A stretch of 64,000 nt of DNA from assembly GCA_026770575.1 (NCBI GenBank), contig MU657183.1, positions 31,285 to 95,284 of the forward strand. The letters are read 5' to 3'. Shown in pieces: positions 21,591 to 31,552 of the stretch. This DNA is from Pelagophyceae sp. CCMP2097 (lineage: Eukaryota; Sar; Pelagophyceae). Position numbers and translations under genes: made by a program. How positions within the stretch are numbered: the first letter of the stretch is position 1; each line of letters starts with the position of its first letter. Below the pieces are notes generated by a model that ran no database searches, was not told where the DNA came from, and worked only from the letters and a program-made list of their open reading frames with translations.

Positions 21591-24500
21591 TCAGGCGTGG
21601 GTGCGGTACCACCAGATCCATTGGCCCTACATCGTTTGACGGTCCGACACTCCGACACTTTGACGCATCTCTAAAAGGTTCACGTAAAGACGCCGCGATT
21701 GGATGTACGTCGTCGCGCGCGGCCGCGTCCGGCTTGACGAGCCTATCGGATGGACTCAAGGCGGGCGCTGTTCAAGAAGAGACGACGATCTCAGCTCGGC
21801 CACTGAGCTCTCTGTGGAAAGATTCCCGCAAAAGACGGTCGACGCAGCAGCGTGCCCGCGCGCGGCGAGCCAGCGGTTCCAGCGACGGATCGCGCGAAGC
21901 TCGCCGAGCAGCATCGGGTCCGGCACCAGCTCGTCGGCGGCGGCCATGGCCTCGGGAAGCGGCGCCGACGGCTCGATCCTCTTGCCGGGCCCGCCGCGCG
22001 TCCATCGCTTCTTCCGGCCGCCCTGCTTGCGCAGCCAGTCGATGGCGACGAAGTACTCGTCGTCGAAGCGCTTCTCGGGCAGCGAGTCCTTGAGCGTCTT
22101 GCCTTCGGACGGAGGGCACGTCGTCAGGCGCGGTTGACTTTTCCGAGTCCACACAACGTGCCGAGTCTCAAAGAGAATCGTTTGATGACACTGCCGGGCA
22201 CGGAGCCCCTCGACACCTATCGAGGTCGGGTTCAGACGCATCGAAAACTGTCCACGACAACATTTCGCGGGACGCCGGATGCGCACCGGAGACGTAGAGC
22301 GGCGGTAGCGGCTTCTTGGCCGCGGCGCGCTTCTCGTTCATCTTGTCAAAGGCGTTGGCGACTTTGATCGTGACCGCGCTATAGAAGAAGAATTATAAGT
22401 TTGAGCGCCGTTCAAACGATGGTGGTCTCACCGCTCGCCGGCGCCGTGGAACTTGAACGCGGCCAGCGACGGGCAAATGTTGAAGAAGCGCTTCGTCTTC
22501 GTGGCCTTGCCGACGAACATCGTCGCGCAGTTGTACATCGCGGCGGCCTGCGTCGGCGAGGGTCGAGCGTCGAGTGGACATTGTGAGACGTGCTTGGAAA
22601 TGTGGGCTCTCAAACATACGTGACTCGACACGACGACAAGAGAAGAGCTTCCGGGACGCCGCGCGCGTGCCTCGACTTCCTTCTCGCACTGACAGAGGTG
22701 GAAATGGCCGTTGTGTGCGTTGCCGGTCTTGCCCGCGCCCGGGATGACCAGTTGCGCTTCGAACCACCCTCTAACGCGAGGGGTGGTGCCGAAGAAGCGT
22801 GTCTGCGCACAGCACAAGAATCGCGGATGATCAGAGATGCACACGACGTCGAAGAAGAAGACGAGACAAGACAGGCCGTGTCCAAAGAACGCACCATGTC
22901 CGTCGCCTCGGCGAACGCGTGCTCGAGCGAGTAGAAGCACTCGAGCGGGTCGCGCGGGAAGTTGTAGATGTAGTTCGGCTCGAGGCCCTTCGCGACACGG
23001 TGCTCGGCGTGCAGCCGCTCCCGCTCCTCGCGGTGCAGCGCCGTCGCTAGCGCGTCCGTGCCGAGGCCGTTGCCGAGTCCAGGCACCACTCCGGGGCCTT
23101 TTCGGCCCTTGCGGACCCAGCGCGAATCGCCAGGCGCGATGCGCCTCTTGGAGAGGTGGCCGTCCTTGGCGTGGATCGTGTAGAAGAAGGAGTTGGATTT
23201 CTTCTTGCCAGTGTCGGATCTCACTGTGTTGTGCACGTTCACCTCGACGCCGTAGAAGCCGTAGAACCCTTTCTGCAGCGCGGCGGGGTACGGCGACGCC
23301 GCGTTCGTCTTGGCGAAGCGCAGGTGCTTGAAGAGGCCGTAGCAAAAGCCTAGGATGCGACGCAGAGTCGAAACAGCAGCCAACGTCGCGTATGTGAATG
23401 CCATCTTCTCCCAAAACGACGAACCACCGCGTTCCCCCCGAAGAGAAGACATCCTCTCTCGACGTGCGTCCCTTCTCCCTTCTCGGCCTTAAAAAGTTTG
23501 GGCAAAGGTTGAATCGACGACGCTCTCTTCGGACGCGCGGCGCTGGCAAACTTCCCCAGGTCGTTGATGGACAGGCCGCCGAGCGTGTGCGCGATGATCG
23601 GGAACTTCTCCATCGCCTTGAGCAAGGCGGGGAGCCGGCGCCTAGTATTTTCTCGTCTTTGCCGCGACCCTCGGACAATGTTTGGAAATGACGACTCCTC
23701 GACGCAACCAATGGAAGACTCGATTGAGAAGATGGTCAAGGGGAGACTCTGGCGTGGCATACAGCGCGGCGTGTGCCCAGACGCAGTCGGGCGTGAAGTC
23801 CTCCGAGGGGCACGCGGGCGGCTCTGTGCCCGCGGGAATGTGCGACGGCACCGGCACCAGCGGCTCGAACCTGGCGTTGCAAGCGGTTACAGGAAAGAGC
23901 AATCAAGGGGCGGCACGTTCGAAACATGATTGCTTTGGAACCGAAGCGGGTGCGAACGTCGGGATCTCCGGCCAGACACTCCGCCGGCGCGTGAAGCGCG
24001 ACACGACGGGCAGGCTCTCGCGGAAGTTGATCGCGTCCTCAAACTCGAACCGCTCGAACTGGCTTACGAGGTCCTCCGTCACCGCGCTCCTCGCACCTAT
24101 AGGAAAAATAAGATACACGTAAAAGGGACCATGGACCTCTCGATTTCGTCTCCGCTCAATCTCTCCATTCGATGCGCGCAAGGACACTGATGGACGTGCG
24201 CTTCGCGAGCATCCGCGGCCACTTGGCGCGCAGGTGCTTGCCGATGTCGCCCTTGGTGACCTTGATCGCCTTGAGGCGCCGCCGCAGCTCTCGCTTGGTC
24301 CGCTTGCTCGCGCAGAGTCGCCCGAGCTCGGGCTTGAGCTGTCGCAGCTTGATCATGAGCTACGGATGAGTTGTTCGATGATAATCCCAGGCAGGGGGGG
24401 GTCTCTCGACGACGCTGCGTTTAAAGGTTACCTTGGTCCGACGCTTAGACCACTTGTCAGCGCAGAAGAGCTGGTACGCGCGCTGAGCAGTATCTGGGAG

Positions 24501-24730
24501 CTTGCTCATGGTGACCCTACCCGTCGAAGAAGTCACTTTGGGCCCATTTCTTTTCTTCTCTCGCTGCGTCGGCACCTACACAGAATTCATATCCAACGAG
24601 CACAATTCAAACGTCAACGTAAAGAAATCTTTCGCACCACGTTCGCCTCGTGCCAGGCCGCGTGCCGCATCGCAGCCTGTGACGAGACGATGCACGCGGT
24701 GGCACACGCAGCAAAAGATCAAGAGACGAA
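21591..24730 (-). CDS. Family copy 2, C-terminal part with AP2-like domain
   Basis: The minus-strand exons after the PHD-like exon encode, in order: a short segment with TAQRAYQLFCADKWSKRR; a basic helix (KRELRRRLKAIKV, then GKHLRAKWPRM); EDLVSQFERFEFEDAINFRE; LVPVPSHIPAGTEPPACPSE; KFPIIAHTLGGLSINDLGKF; RRILGFCYGLFKHL; and a block with DALATALHREERERLHAE. Two exons (about 22675-22800 and 22431-22560) then join into an AP2-like fold: FFGTTPRVRGWFEAQLVI and an AAAMYNCATMFVGKATKTK half ending RFFN. After PEKRFDDEYFVAIDWLRKQ and RAIRRWNRWLAARGHAA, a last exon at 21591-21626 reads QWIWWYRTHA and TGA. AP2 domains bind DNA. The call rests on spacing of Gly, Trp, Ala-Ala, Tyr and Asn-Phe type positions and is moderate. 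Confidence 0.65.
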
Positions 24731-24737
24731 AACGCAC

Positions 24738-26758
24738 CGAGAGGCGCGGCTGCACGTCCTCGTCGGAGCCATCGGAGCCGTCGGAGTTGACGGCGCGCTT
24801 GCCGAGCCAGCCGACGATGCGGCCGCGCTGGCCGTCCTCCGGCTGCTCGGCCTCGAGCGAGCGCAGGAAATGCCGCCGGCGAATGTCGGCGAACGGGTTC
24901 TCCGACGATGCCCCCGTCCGCTCGTGGATGCCCTCGTGCAAAGCGATGCGCCGCGCGAGCTGGTTGTCGTCCAGCTGGCCCTCATAGCCGAGCTTGCGCA
25001 GGTGCTCGCGGTGGCCGTCGAGGCACTTCGTGCGGCGCTCCAGGCCGAGGAGCACGGAGAAGTGGACCTTGGAGCCGCGCTCGGCGCTGCACTCGAGGCA
25101 GTAGAGGACGCGGCCGGCCGGGAGGCCGCTGGGGAAGCCGGCGCAGTACGAGTGGCAGTACTTGTCGCAGGACCGGTCCTTCTTCTTGTCCGCCTTGCAG
25201 CGGAAGAGCAGCGCCTGCTGGCACGAGTCGTGACAGACCTCGCAGCGCGGCCGCACGTCAATGGGCTGCGCCTCGACGGGCCGCGCCTTGAGAACCCGCT
25301 GCACATGCTCAAACTCGAGCCGCCGCATCCGGTCGTCGCTCCACCGGTTGCGGTTCTTCTTGTCGACGGCCGACGCGAGGAGCTCCTCCTCCTGCTCCGC
25401 GCGCTTCGACTCCGCGCGCGCCGAATCGTGGGCGGCAATCGTGGGCGCGGCGCGGCGCTCGGCCTCGGCTGCCATGGCGCGCTCGGCAGCGGCCTTGGCC
25501 TCGCGGGCGTCCATTCAGGCCTCGTAGCGCGGCGCGCGGAGCATGTCGCGGTACAGCTCGAGCCAGCGCTTTGCGCCCGGCGTGCCCTCGTCGATGCGCC
25601 GCTTGATTACCTCGTCGATGCGCAGCGACAGCGGCGGCTTTAAAGGCGGCTCGACGAACGCCTCGCTCGAGTACAGGTTCCAGAACGGCCGCAGCATCTC
25701 CTTGAAGTAGTCTGCGTCGGGATCGTAGACGTCGCCCTCCTTGGGCAGCGACACGCCCGCGTACCGCAGCCGCGCCGCCATGACTGGGTCGACGCGCCGC
25801 CGCGTCTCGGAGGGCAGCCGGTACAGGTCCGGCTGCAGCGCCTTGTTCAGGTCGACACGCACGTGGTGCGGCAGCGCCCACGTCGAGTCGTGCGTGCCAA
25901 TGTCGCAGTAGTAGATCTGGTAGTACCGGCCACTGTAGCACTCGACGAGGTCCCACTTCTTCAAAATGCCCGCGCGCTTTTTCTGGGCCTCGGTCACCGG
26001 GCGGATGATGTGGTTCTCGCGCTCCTCCGATTGCAGCGCGAGCGTCGGGTTCGCGTGCCGCCAGGCCTCGTGCTCCTCCTGGTAGAACGATCAGTTCGGC
26101 AGCCCGCACGCGTGCAGCGTCGTCGCGCGCACGAGCGCCAGGTCCTCAAACTTGAGCAGCGCGTTTGACTTTCACCACTCCGGGTCCGCCTCTTCTTGCC
26201 GCTGCAGCGCCTCCTTGGCCAGGTCCTTGAGGATGCGGTTCTGCTTGCAGTCGCGGATGAACGCCTCGAGGTTCAGGTCGCCCGGCAGCGCCAGTGTCAC
26301 GCGCCGGTTGAGCCGCGGCGCGACCGCCTGCACCGCCCGAAGCCGCACCGACGGCTGCGCAGTGGTCATACGCGGAGAGCTGCTCGTCGCCGCGCCCGGC
26401 AGAGGCCCTCGAGGAGCTTTGACGGCGTCGAGCAGCGCCGCGTACTTGGCTATGAGGTGCGCCGGTCTCAGGGCCTCGAGGGCGCGCTGGAGGTCGGCGA
26501 CCGTCGCAAAGTGCGGCTGTGCGCGGCAGACGAACCATTCGTGACCCTGCACCGTCTCGCGCGCGAAGCCGAGCGCCGCGAGGACGCGGTGCACTGCGGG
26601 GACGTCGAGGTACGCCTTGACGATCGGGTTCGACAGCTTGAGCCAGCGGTACGTCGATTCCTCCGGATACGCGTAGACGCATTAGAGCACCATGATCAGC
26701 GCCTCGCGCGACTGCGACGAGAGCCAGCGCAGGCTGAGCGTCGTCGAGACGACGAGAT
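24738..26758 (-). CDS. Family copy 2 core exon with PHD-like zinc cluster, three to four premature stops
   Basis: The exon runs from acceptor ATAG to donor gtgcgttttcg. It encodes about 670 residues including ALHEGIHERTGASSENPFAD near its end. The PHD-like cluster (about 25.1-25.26 kb) has CEVCHDSC, FRC, SCDKYC, HSYC and YCLEC, matching C4HC3 spacing. PHD fingers read histone tails. In-frame stops sit at 26682-26684 (TAA), 26172-26174 (TGA for Trp), 26091-26093 (TGA for Trp in LPNWPFYQ) and 25515-25517 (TGA for Trp). Apart from these the frame is open, unlike copy 1. It is either a recent pseudogene or a product read through several UGA codons; the first is more likely. Confidence 0.7.
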
Positions 26759-26809
26759 CTATTTCAACTTTGAGCTTCGGAGGCACGTTCGACCAAAAAG
26801 TACGGCATG

Positions 26810-27061
26810 CTTCACTCACCGCCGGGACCTGCGGCACGACGACCGCTGCTGCCTCCAGCGCCGGGGCCGGCGCAGCGTCGCGAGCAGGTCGCTGCGGGCC
26901 GCCTCCCGAGCTGCTCGTCGTCGCTTGCCGCTTCTTCCGCCCGCCTTGCGCGGCCCGCAAACGCCTCTCTTGCCGCGGCGGCTCGGCGTCGGCGACGTCG
27001 CGCTGGTCGTCGACGAGCACCGGCGGCAGGCTTGGCTGCGTCTCAGCCTCGTAGCGCGACC
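26810..27061 (-). CDS. Family copy 2 linker exon
   Basis: A basic, Ala/Pro-rich exon lies between the SET and core exons, with AEPPRQERRLRAAQGGRKKR and SSSGGGPQRPARDAA. It is bounded by a CTAG acceptor and a gtgagtgaag donor. Low-complexity sequence suggests a flexible linker. The same exon is the breakpoint site in unit B, copy 3 and the left-edge fragment. Confidence 0.7.
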
Positions 27062-27414
27062 TAGAGCTTTCCATCGTGCAGGCCGTCGTCAGTCGTTGGA
27101 CATTCTCGAAGGCCCTTTTTCAAAGGCGCTTCTTCTTCGACGCTGCGTCGCGCGGCTCGGATGGCGCGGCGGATTGGGCCGATCGCGCTGTCGGCGCGTC
27201 GGCGTGCTGTTCCGACCTGTGGTGCACATTGTGAAGAAGGGACCACGTGCGGACGACGACGTTCGACTCACGAGTGCGCGTCTCGCGTCTCAACGTCGCT
27301 CAGCACCAGCGAGGCCAGCGGCGGCGGCGACCTCCATGTCAAATCTTGTCGGGATCGCGACGACGACCGTTCCGCCAAACACACTTTCCCAACACGGTCA
27401 GCTGACATTGCCGC

Positions 27415-28210
27415 GTCGTCGGACCGCCCGCGGAGCATCGGCTGGGCCTCGTCGGGCTGCGCGTCGTCGAGCAGCATGGCGTCCGGCTGCGCGGTCTCCA
27501 GCTTCTTCTTCGCCTTGTGCCGCTTCTTCTTGGCCTCCTTGCGCCGTTCGGCTTCGACGCGCTGCGCAAAGAGCGCCACCTTCCACGCATTCTGCCGGGC
27601 CGTGGCGCCGATGAAGCCGGTGCAGTCGCGGCGGCCGCAGAAGCACGGCGGAAAAGAGCCCTCGAACGTCGTCAGGCAGATGGGCTCTTGCGCGTAGTTG
27701 AGCGTGAGCCAGGCGCCGCTCGGGATGTCCTTCGTCGCGACCAGGAAGACGCGCTGCACGCCATCGATCTCGAACCTACAAGGACGGTCTACAATTCAAG
27801 CAGGGAGCACCATGGCATCGTTGGTTTCCAAGGAAGGAGTCGTTGGATACAAAGCGCGCGCCACTCGAGCGTCCTACGGCAGAAAAAGTCATTTGTGGTA
27901 AAACGGGCCGCCCGTGGCTCGTTCGAGGATGAAAAAAAATCAATGTCAGAGGCATGGGAGTCCTCACATGTTCGAGTGCGTGCAGGCGTTGTTCGCGAAC
28001 CGCGCCAGCGAGCCCGATTCCTCGGCGTCGATGCACATCTTCTTGCCCTCGAGCCAGACCGTGTAGCGCGTCGGCGGCCGCTTCAGCCGCTCGGCCCCCG
28101 TGACACATTCGCCTAGGTACTCGACGACGACATCGCCCCGCGTCATAGTGGCCGTCGTCTTCAGGCCCAAGCTCGCGCCCTTTCTGGCCTTGTCGACGCT
28201 CAGCACCGGC
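27415..28210 (-). CDS. Family copy 2 SET-domain exons (lysine methyltransferase-like)
   Basis: Exon 27968-28210 gives VLSVDKARKGASLGLKTTA, VVVEYLGECV, TRYTVWLEGKKMCIDAEESG and ARFANNACTHSN. Exon 27415-27775 continues FEIDGVQRVFLVATKDIPSG, WLTLNYAQEP and a post-SET CFCGRRDCTGFIG. These are the SET landmarks: YxGE, the ARFxN-x-x-C block, RDIxxGxxLTxxY and the CxCxxxxC zinc motif. Canonical NHSC is NNAC here, while the catalytic-type Tyr (LNY) is kept. The substrate would be a histone or other lysine. The preceding exon ends NKPSWWRQKFAGSLPRDW near 28377. The intron between (28211-28376) is homologous to one in the unrelated kinase gene at 49 kb. Confidence 0.85.
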
Positions 28211-28519
28211 CTAGGGTGACAAAGTCAGTCGACGGCGCTCCATAATCACCCCGCCTCTCGCGTACGACGGTCACGCTTTCGGGCCTTCCCCAGCGCCCCC
28301 ACGCCTCTGATGCCGCTCTCAACGGCCATTTTCTGTGAAGGACGGTTCGGGTTTTCCAAGCATCAATCGCCGACACGGGCCTGGCCAGTCCCGCGGCAGC
28401 GAGCCGGCAAACTTCTGGCGCCACCAGCTCGGCTTGTTGTCCGTCTTGGCGTCGTCCTGGCGTCGCGAATTGTATATCTGACAGAAGTTTATTGGAACCT
28501 CTCCTCACGACGACCGCCG

Positions 28520-30600
28520 TACAAAGGAAATTAGTGCAAGACGCGGCGTGCGCGCCGCGGGCCGGTCCATGAGCACAAAGGGCTTGCCGCCGTCGCCGAG
28601 GTAACCGCTGTAGGCATCTGCAGCCTCGCCCTGGTCGTCGGAGCGCTGCGGGAAGAGCAGCGTCGGCTCCTTAGTCTTGCCGTTCGCCTTGGCCTTCTTG
28701 CCGCAGTTTCCGAGCTTGACGCGCACCTGGTGTTTGAACTGCCCCCGGTCGAGCCGGCCACCTTTGTCGACGAGGAAGATGCCCATGCCCACCAGGTTGT
28801 TGTCGTCCTCAAACGCCTTGGTCGCGTACCTGCGAGAATCGATTCGTGACGGCGGGCGACAGCGAGGGGCTGAAGACGAGCTCGTGAAGCGAGCACCATC
28901 ACACTCTTCTCTCATCAGGAACGATGCATCTTTTGTCGTTGGATGCATCTCTCGTGAGTGGTGTCGAATCGTTCGGACGCGGCGGTGAAACCCGAGCGAG
29001 GCCTGGTAGAGCATGCCGAGCCGCGTCGGCTTCGACGAGTCCTTGGACGCGCAGCGCCGGAGGCCGACGTGCTCCCAGACCTTGACCGCGGCCCGCGTCG
29101 CGCTGAGCACGATGGCCTTGACGCCGAGGCGGCGGCCGAGCGCGATGATCAGGTCGAGCCAGTTCCAGAGTTGGTGAGTGAGGATCGACCGGGGGGTGGG
29201 CGAGGGTGATAAACGTTGTTGCAAACACTCTGCACGCAGTGCCGCCCGCCCTCTTTTCGAAAACAAGACGGATTTATGAAATTGCGCAGATCGGACGCCG
29301 GTGCAGACTCGAAGTGCAGCAGGCCGTGGCCGCGCGCCTCGGGCATCGTGACGGCCGCGTCGACGTAGAAGATGATCGGGTGCTCCTGTGATGTGCGAAA
29401 GGTGCGAGGATGCCGGAAATAAGTGGTCGTCGTCGAACCGCAAAAGCTTCAGAATACAAAAGACGCACCTCCGACAGCTCGACCTTGCCCTTCCACTCAA
29501 GGCGCTTCGGCAGGACGACCGCCTGGAAGACGACGGCCGACAGCTTGTGAAGGACCTACATAATACTCACGATCAAAACGAGAGCGGAGAAATGCAAAGT
29601 TGAAGTGCGTGAGCAAGCGACAGTCCCCGTACGCACCAGCGAGAGGAGCAGCTTGAGCTCTTCCGCCGTGCCGTCGGTGATCTGCATGATGTGGCTCTCC
29701 CACGTGAACGGCTTCGTCGGGAGCGGGCCGTAGTCCTCATCGTCCTCCTCGTTGCGCCGCGTCCACTCCTCGGGCCACATGAAGCCCTCGGAGAACCAGT
29801 CCTTCCAGCCGTAGCGCAGGATCTCCGCCACTTTGGGCGCTCCGGATGCCGTCAGCTTGCCGTTGAAAACGAACTCGGTGGACGCGGCCGCCGTCTGGAG
29901 CGTGTCCTTGTACTTGGAAACGACGAACTCGACGTCCTTGAGCGCCGCGATGAGCTTTGGGTACAAGTCGCGCACGAGGCGCTCGCGCTCATGGCGCGGC
30001 GACGACCGCCGCTCCACGAGCGCGTCCCTAGCGGGGAGTGATGATTTAGGTTTCGAGGCGGAGCCGCGTCTTCCAAAGACGACGAAATGAAATTTTCCAA
30101 CGACGGCGGGTCCTTTTTCGACTTTCAAAGGGCGCCGACGCCTGCGCCACGACGGGGGCTGGAGGGGCTCGTCGGAGAAGGGCGCTCTCGAGTGGAGCAG
30201 AGCGACCCCCACGAGCCTCATTCCAGAGAAGAAGAAACGAGTTTCTTCAACGACGGCGGGTCCTTTTTCGACTTTCAAAGGGCGCCGACGCGCGCGCCAC
30301 GACGAGGATTGGAGCGTTCGTCGGAGAAGGACCGTCACGAGGGGGCGCACGCAATGCGACTCACGCAATGTCGACGCGGTCCCGGCGCTTGAGCTTGTCC
30401 TTGCGCGCGATCTTCTCTGCGTATTCAAGATCCGACTCCGACGAATGCCGATCGCTGCCGCCTCTTTAGCCCGCAAAGACGCCTTGTTGCGGCGCCTCAT
30501 CGTGCGTAAATGCCTTGCCTTGCTCTCGCCGCGTCGAATGCCACGTGCAGACAGGAGCTCCCGACGCTTCGAAGCTGCTGACGAAGCGTCGAGATTCTTC
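28520..30600 (-). CDS. Family copy 2 GNAT acetyltransferase-like exons
   Basis: Minus-strand exons encode a basic N-terminal piece near 30.4-30.55 kb, then KDVEFVVSKYKDTLQTAA, EILRYGWKDWFSEGFMWPEE and TDGTAEELKLLLSLV (29.65-30.04 kb). A short HKLSAVVFQAVVLPKRLEW exon follows. IIFYVDAAVTMPEARGHGLL then joins through an intron to ELDLIIALGRRLGVKA and IVLSATRAAVKVWEHVGL. The joined text has the GNAT motif A pattern (V-x-P-x-x-R-G-x-G-x-L) and motif B pattern (L-x-A-x-x-x-A-x-x-x-[YW]-x-x-x-G). A GNAT enzyme transfers acetyl from acetyl-CoA. A final exon, AFEDDNNLVGMGIFLVDK to YLGDGGKPFVLMDRP, ends near 28.53 kb. The true start is not resolved. This copy shows no stop in these exons. Confidence 0.7.
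30091..30330 (-). repeat. Two tandem copies of a roughly 150-bp intron unit
   Basis: Blocks containing caacgacggcgggtcctttt and gggcgccgacgc recur at about 30100 and 30250. The same unit is repeated four times at 43.5-43.97 kb in unit B. Confidence 0.8.
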
Positions 30601-31552
30601 AAGAGATCTCTGCTTCAAGACCCGGAACGTTCTCAGAAATGGGCATGGGGATTCCGCGCGATTTGGCGAAGCTTTCGCTCGAGTGGCTCGTGGCACTCGT
30701 CGAGGTGTGAAAGGCGCTCCAGCGTCGCACCCCTGGTCGAGCACCCCGTGGGCCAGATACTCAAGCGCCGGTAGTTTAGGGCGACGAGGCCGGCGAACCA
30801 GGGTCTCCATCCACGCTCTCGCTTGACGGGCCTCGAACAACGGGCGTGGACGGTGCCGGCCGCTGTTAAGCTATCAACAATCTTGAAAAGTGGAACAAAT
30901 CCAGCTTAGCGCTGAATCTGATCGTCCTGTGCGGTACCGTTGCGCAGGAGAGCGCCCGTCGGGCTGCACGAGGGCTGCGTCGGTTTCGGGGTCCGTGAGC
31001 TTGCGGAGCGATCGAGTCGAAAACACATAAACAAACGTTGAGAAGTTGAACAAATCCACCCTGCAACTCGTGTTCCGACGAACTTCCGTGCGGGACCTTC
31101 GGCAGCTCCTCCGTTGCGAGACAGAACGCCGACCCGCCCGGGCGCGTAAATGGGCACCGGCGCGTCGACGGCCGCGGAGACCGGTGCGTATATCGGCCGG
31201 CCGGGGATCGATACACACAATTGACCCGTGGCTCGGTCGATGCCGGGCTTGTGGGAAAGAGGCGCCTTCCGCCGGCTTCAAGGCCCTCGCACGCTCGAGC
31301 GCTAGGCGCGTGCGACGGCGACGCGTCGCCGACGTGCGCCTCCGCGTCTTTCGATGCGTTGGGCAATCGGCTTCCTTGAAGATACGGTGGCGCGGGCCGC
31401 CGTAGACCGCGTCGCGCCTTCACGTCGCGGGCGGCTGCGCAGCCCCGACCGCGCCACAGCGGCGGAGCCGCGCGCCTCGGCGGCGGTCCGCGCCTCTTTG
31501 CGCACCTCGACCGACGCTGCGCCTCTCTGGAGTGGCGCCGCCGCCTCTCTAG
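30601..31552. other. Intergenic stretch upstream of copy 2 and of the GT25 gene
   Basis: The part next to copy 2 still resembles the start of unit B near 43.2 kb. A phrase close to gttgaacaaatcca occurs twice (about 30893 and 31048). No other gene is recognised. A 5' exon of the glycosyltransferase gene should lie here but could not be fixed. Confidence 0.4.

Noticed and set aside
24234..25643. 469-residue plus-strand open frame opposite copy 2
   Set aside because: Antisense shadow produced by GC-rich third positions. A matching antisense frame (309 residues) in copy 1 runs out inside the same exon, and the sense strand aligns to the PHD-like exon.
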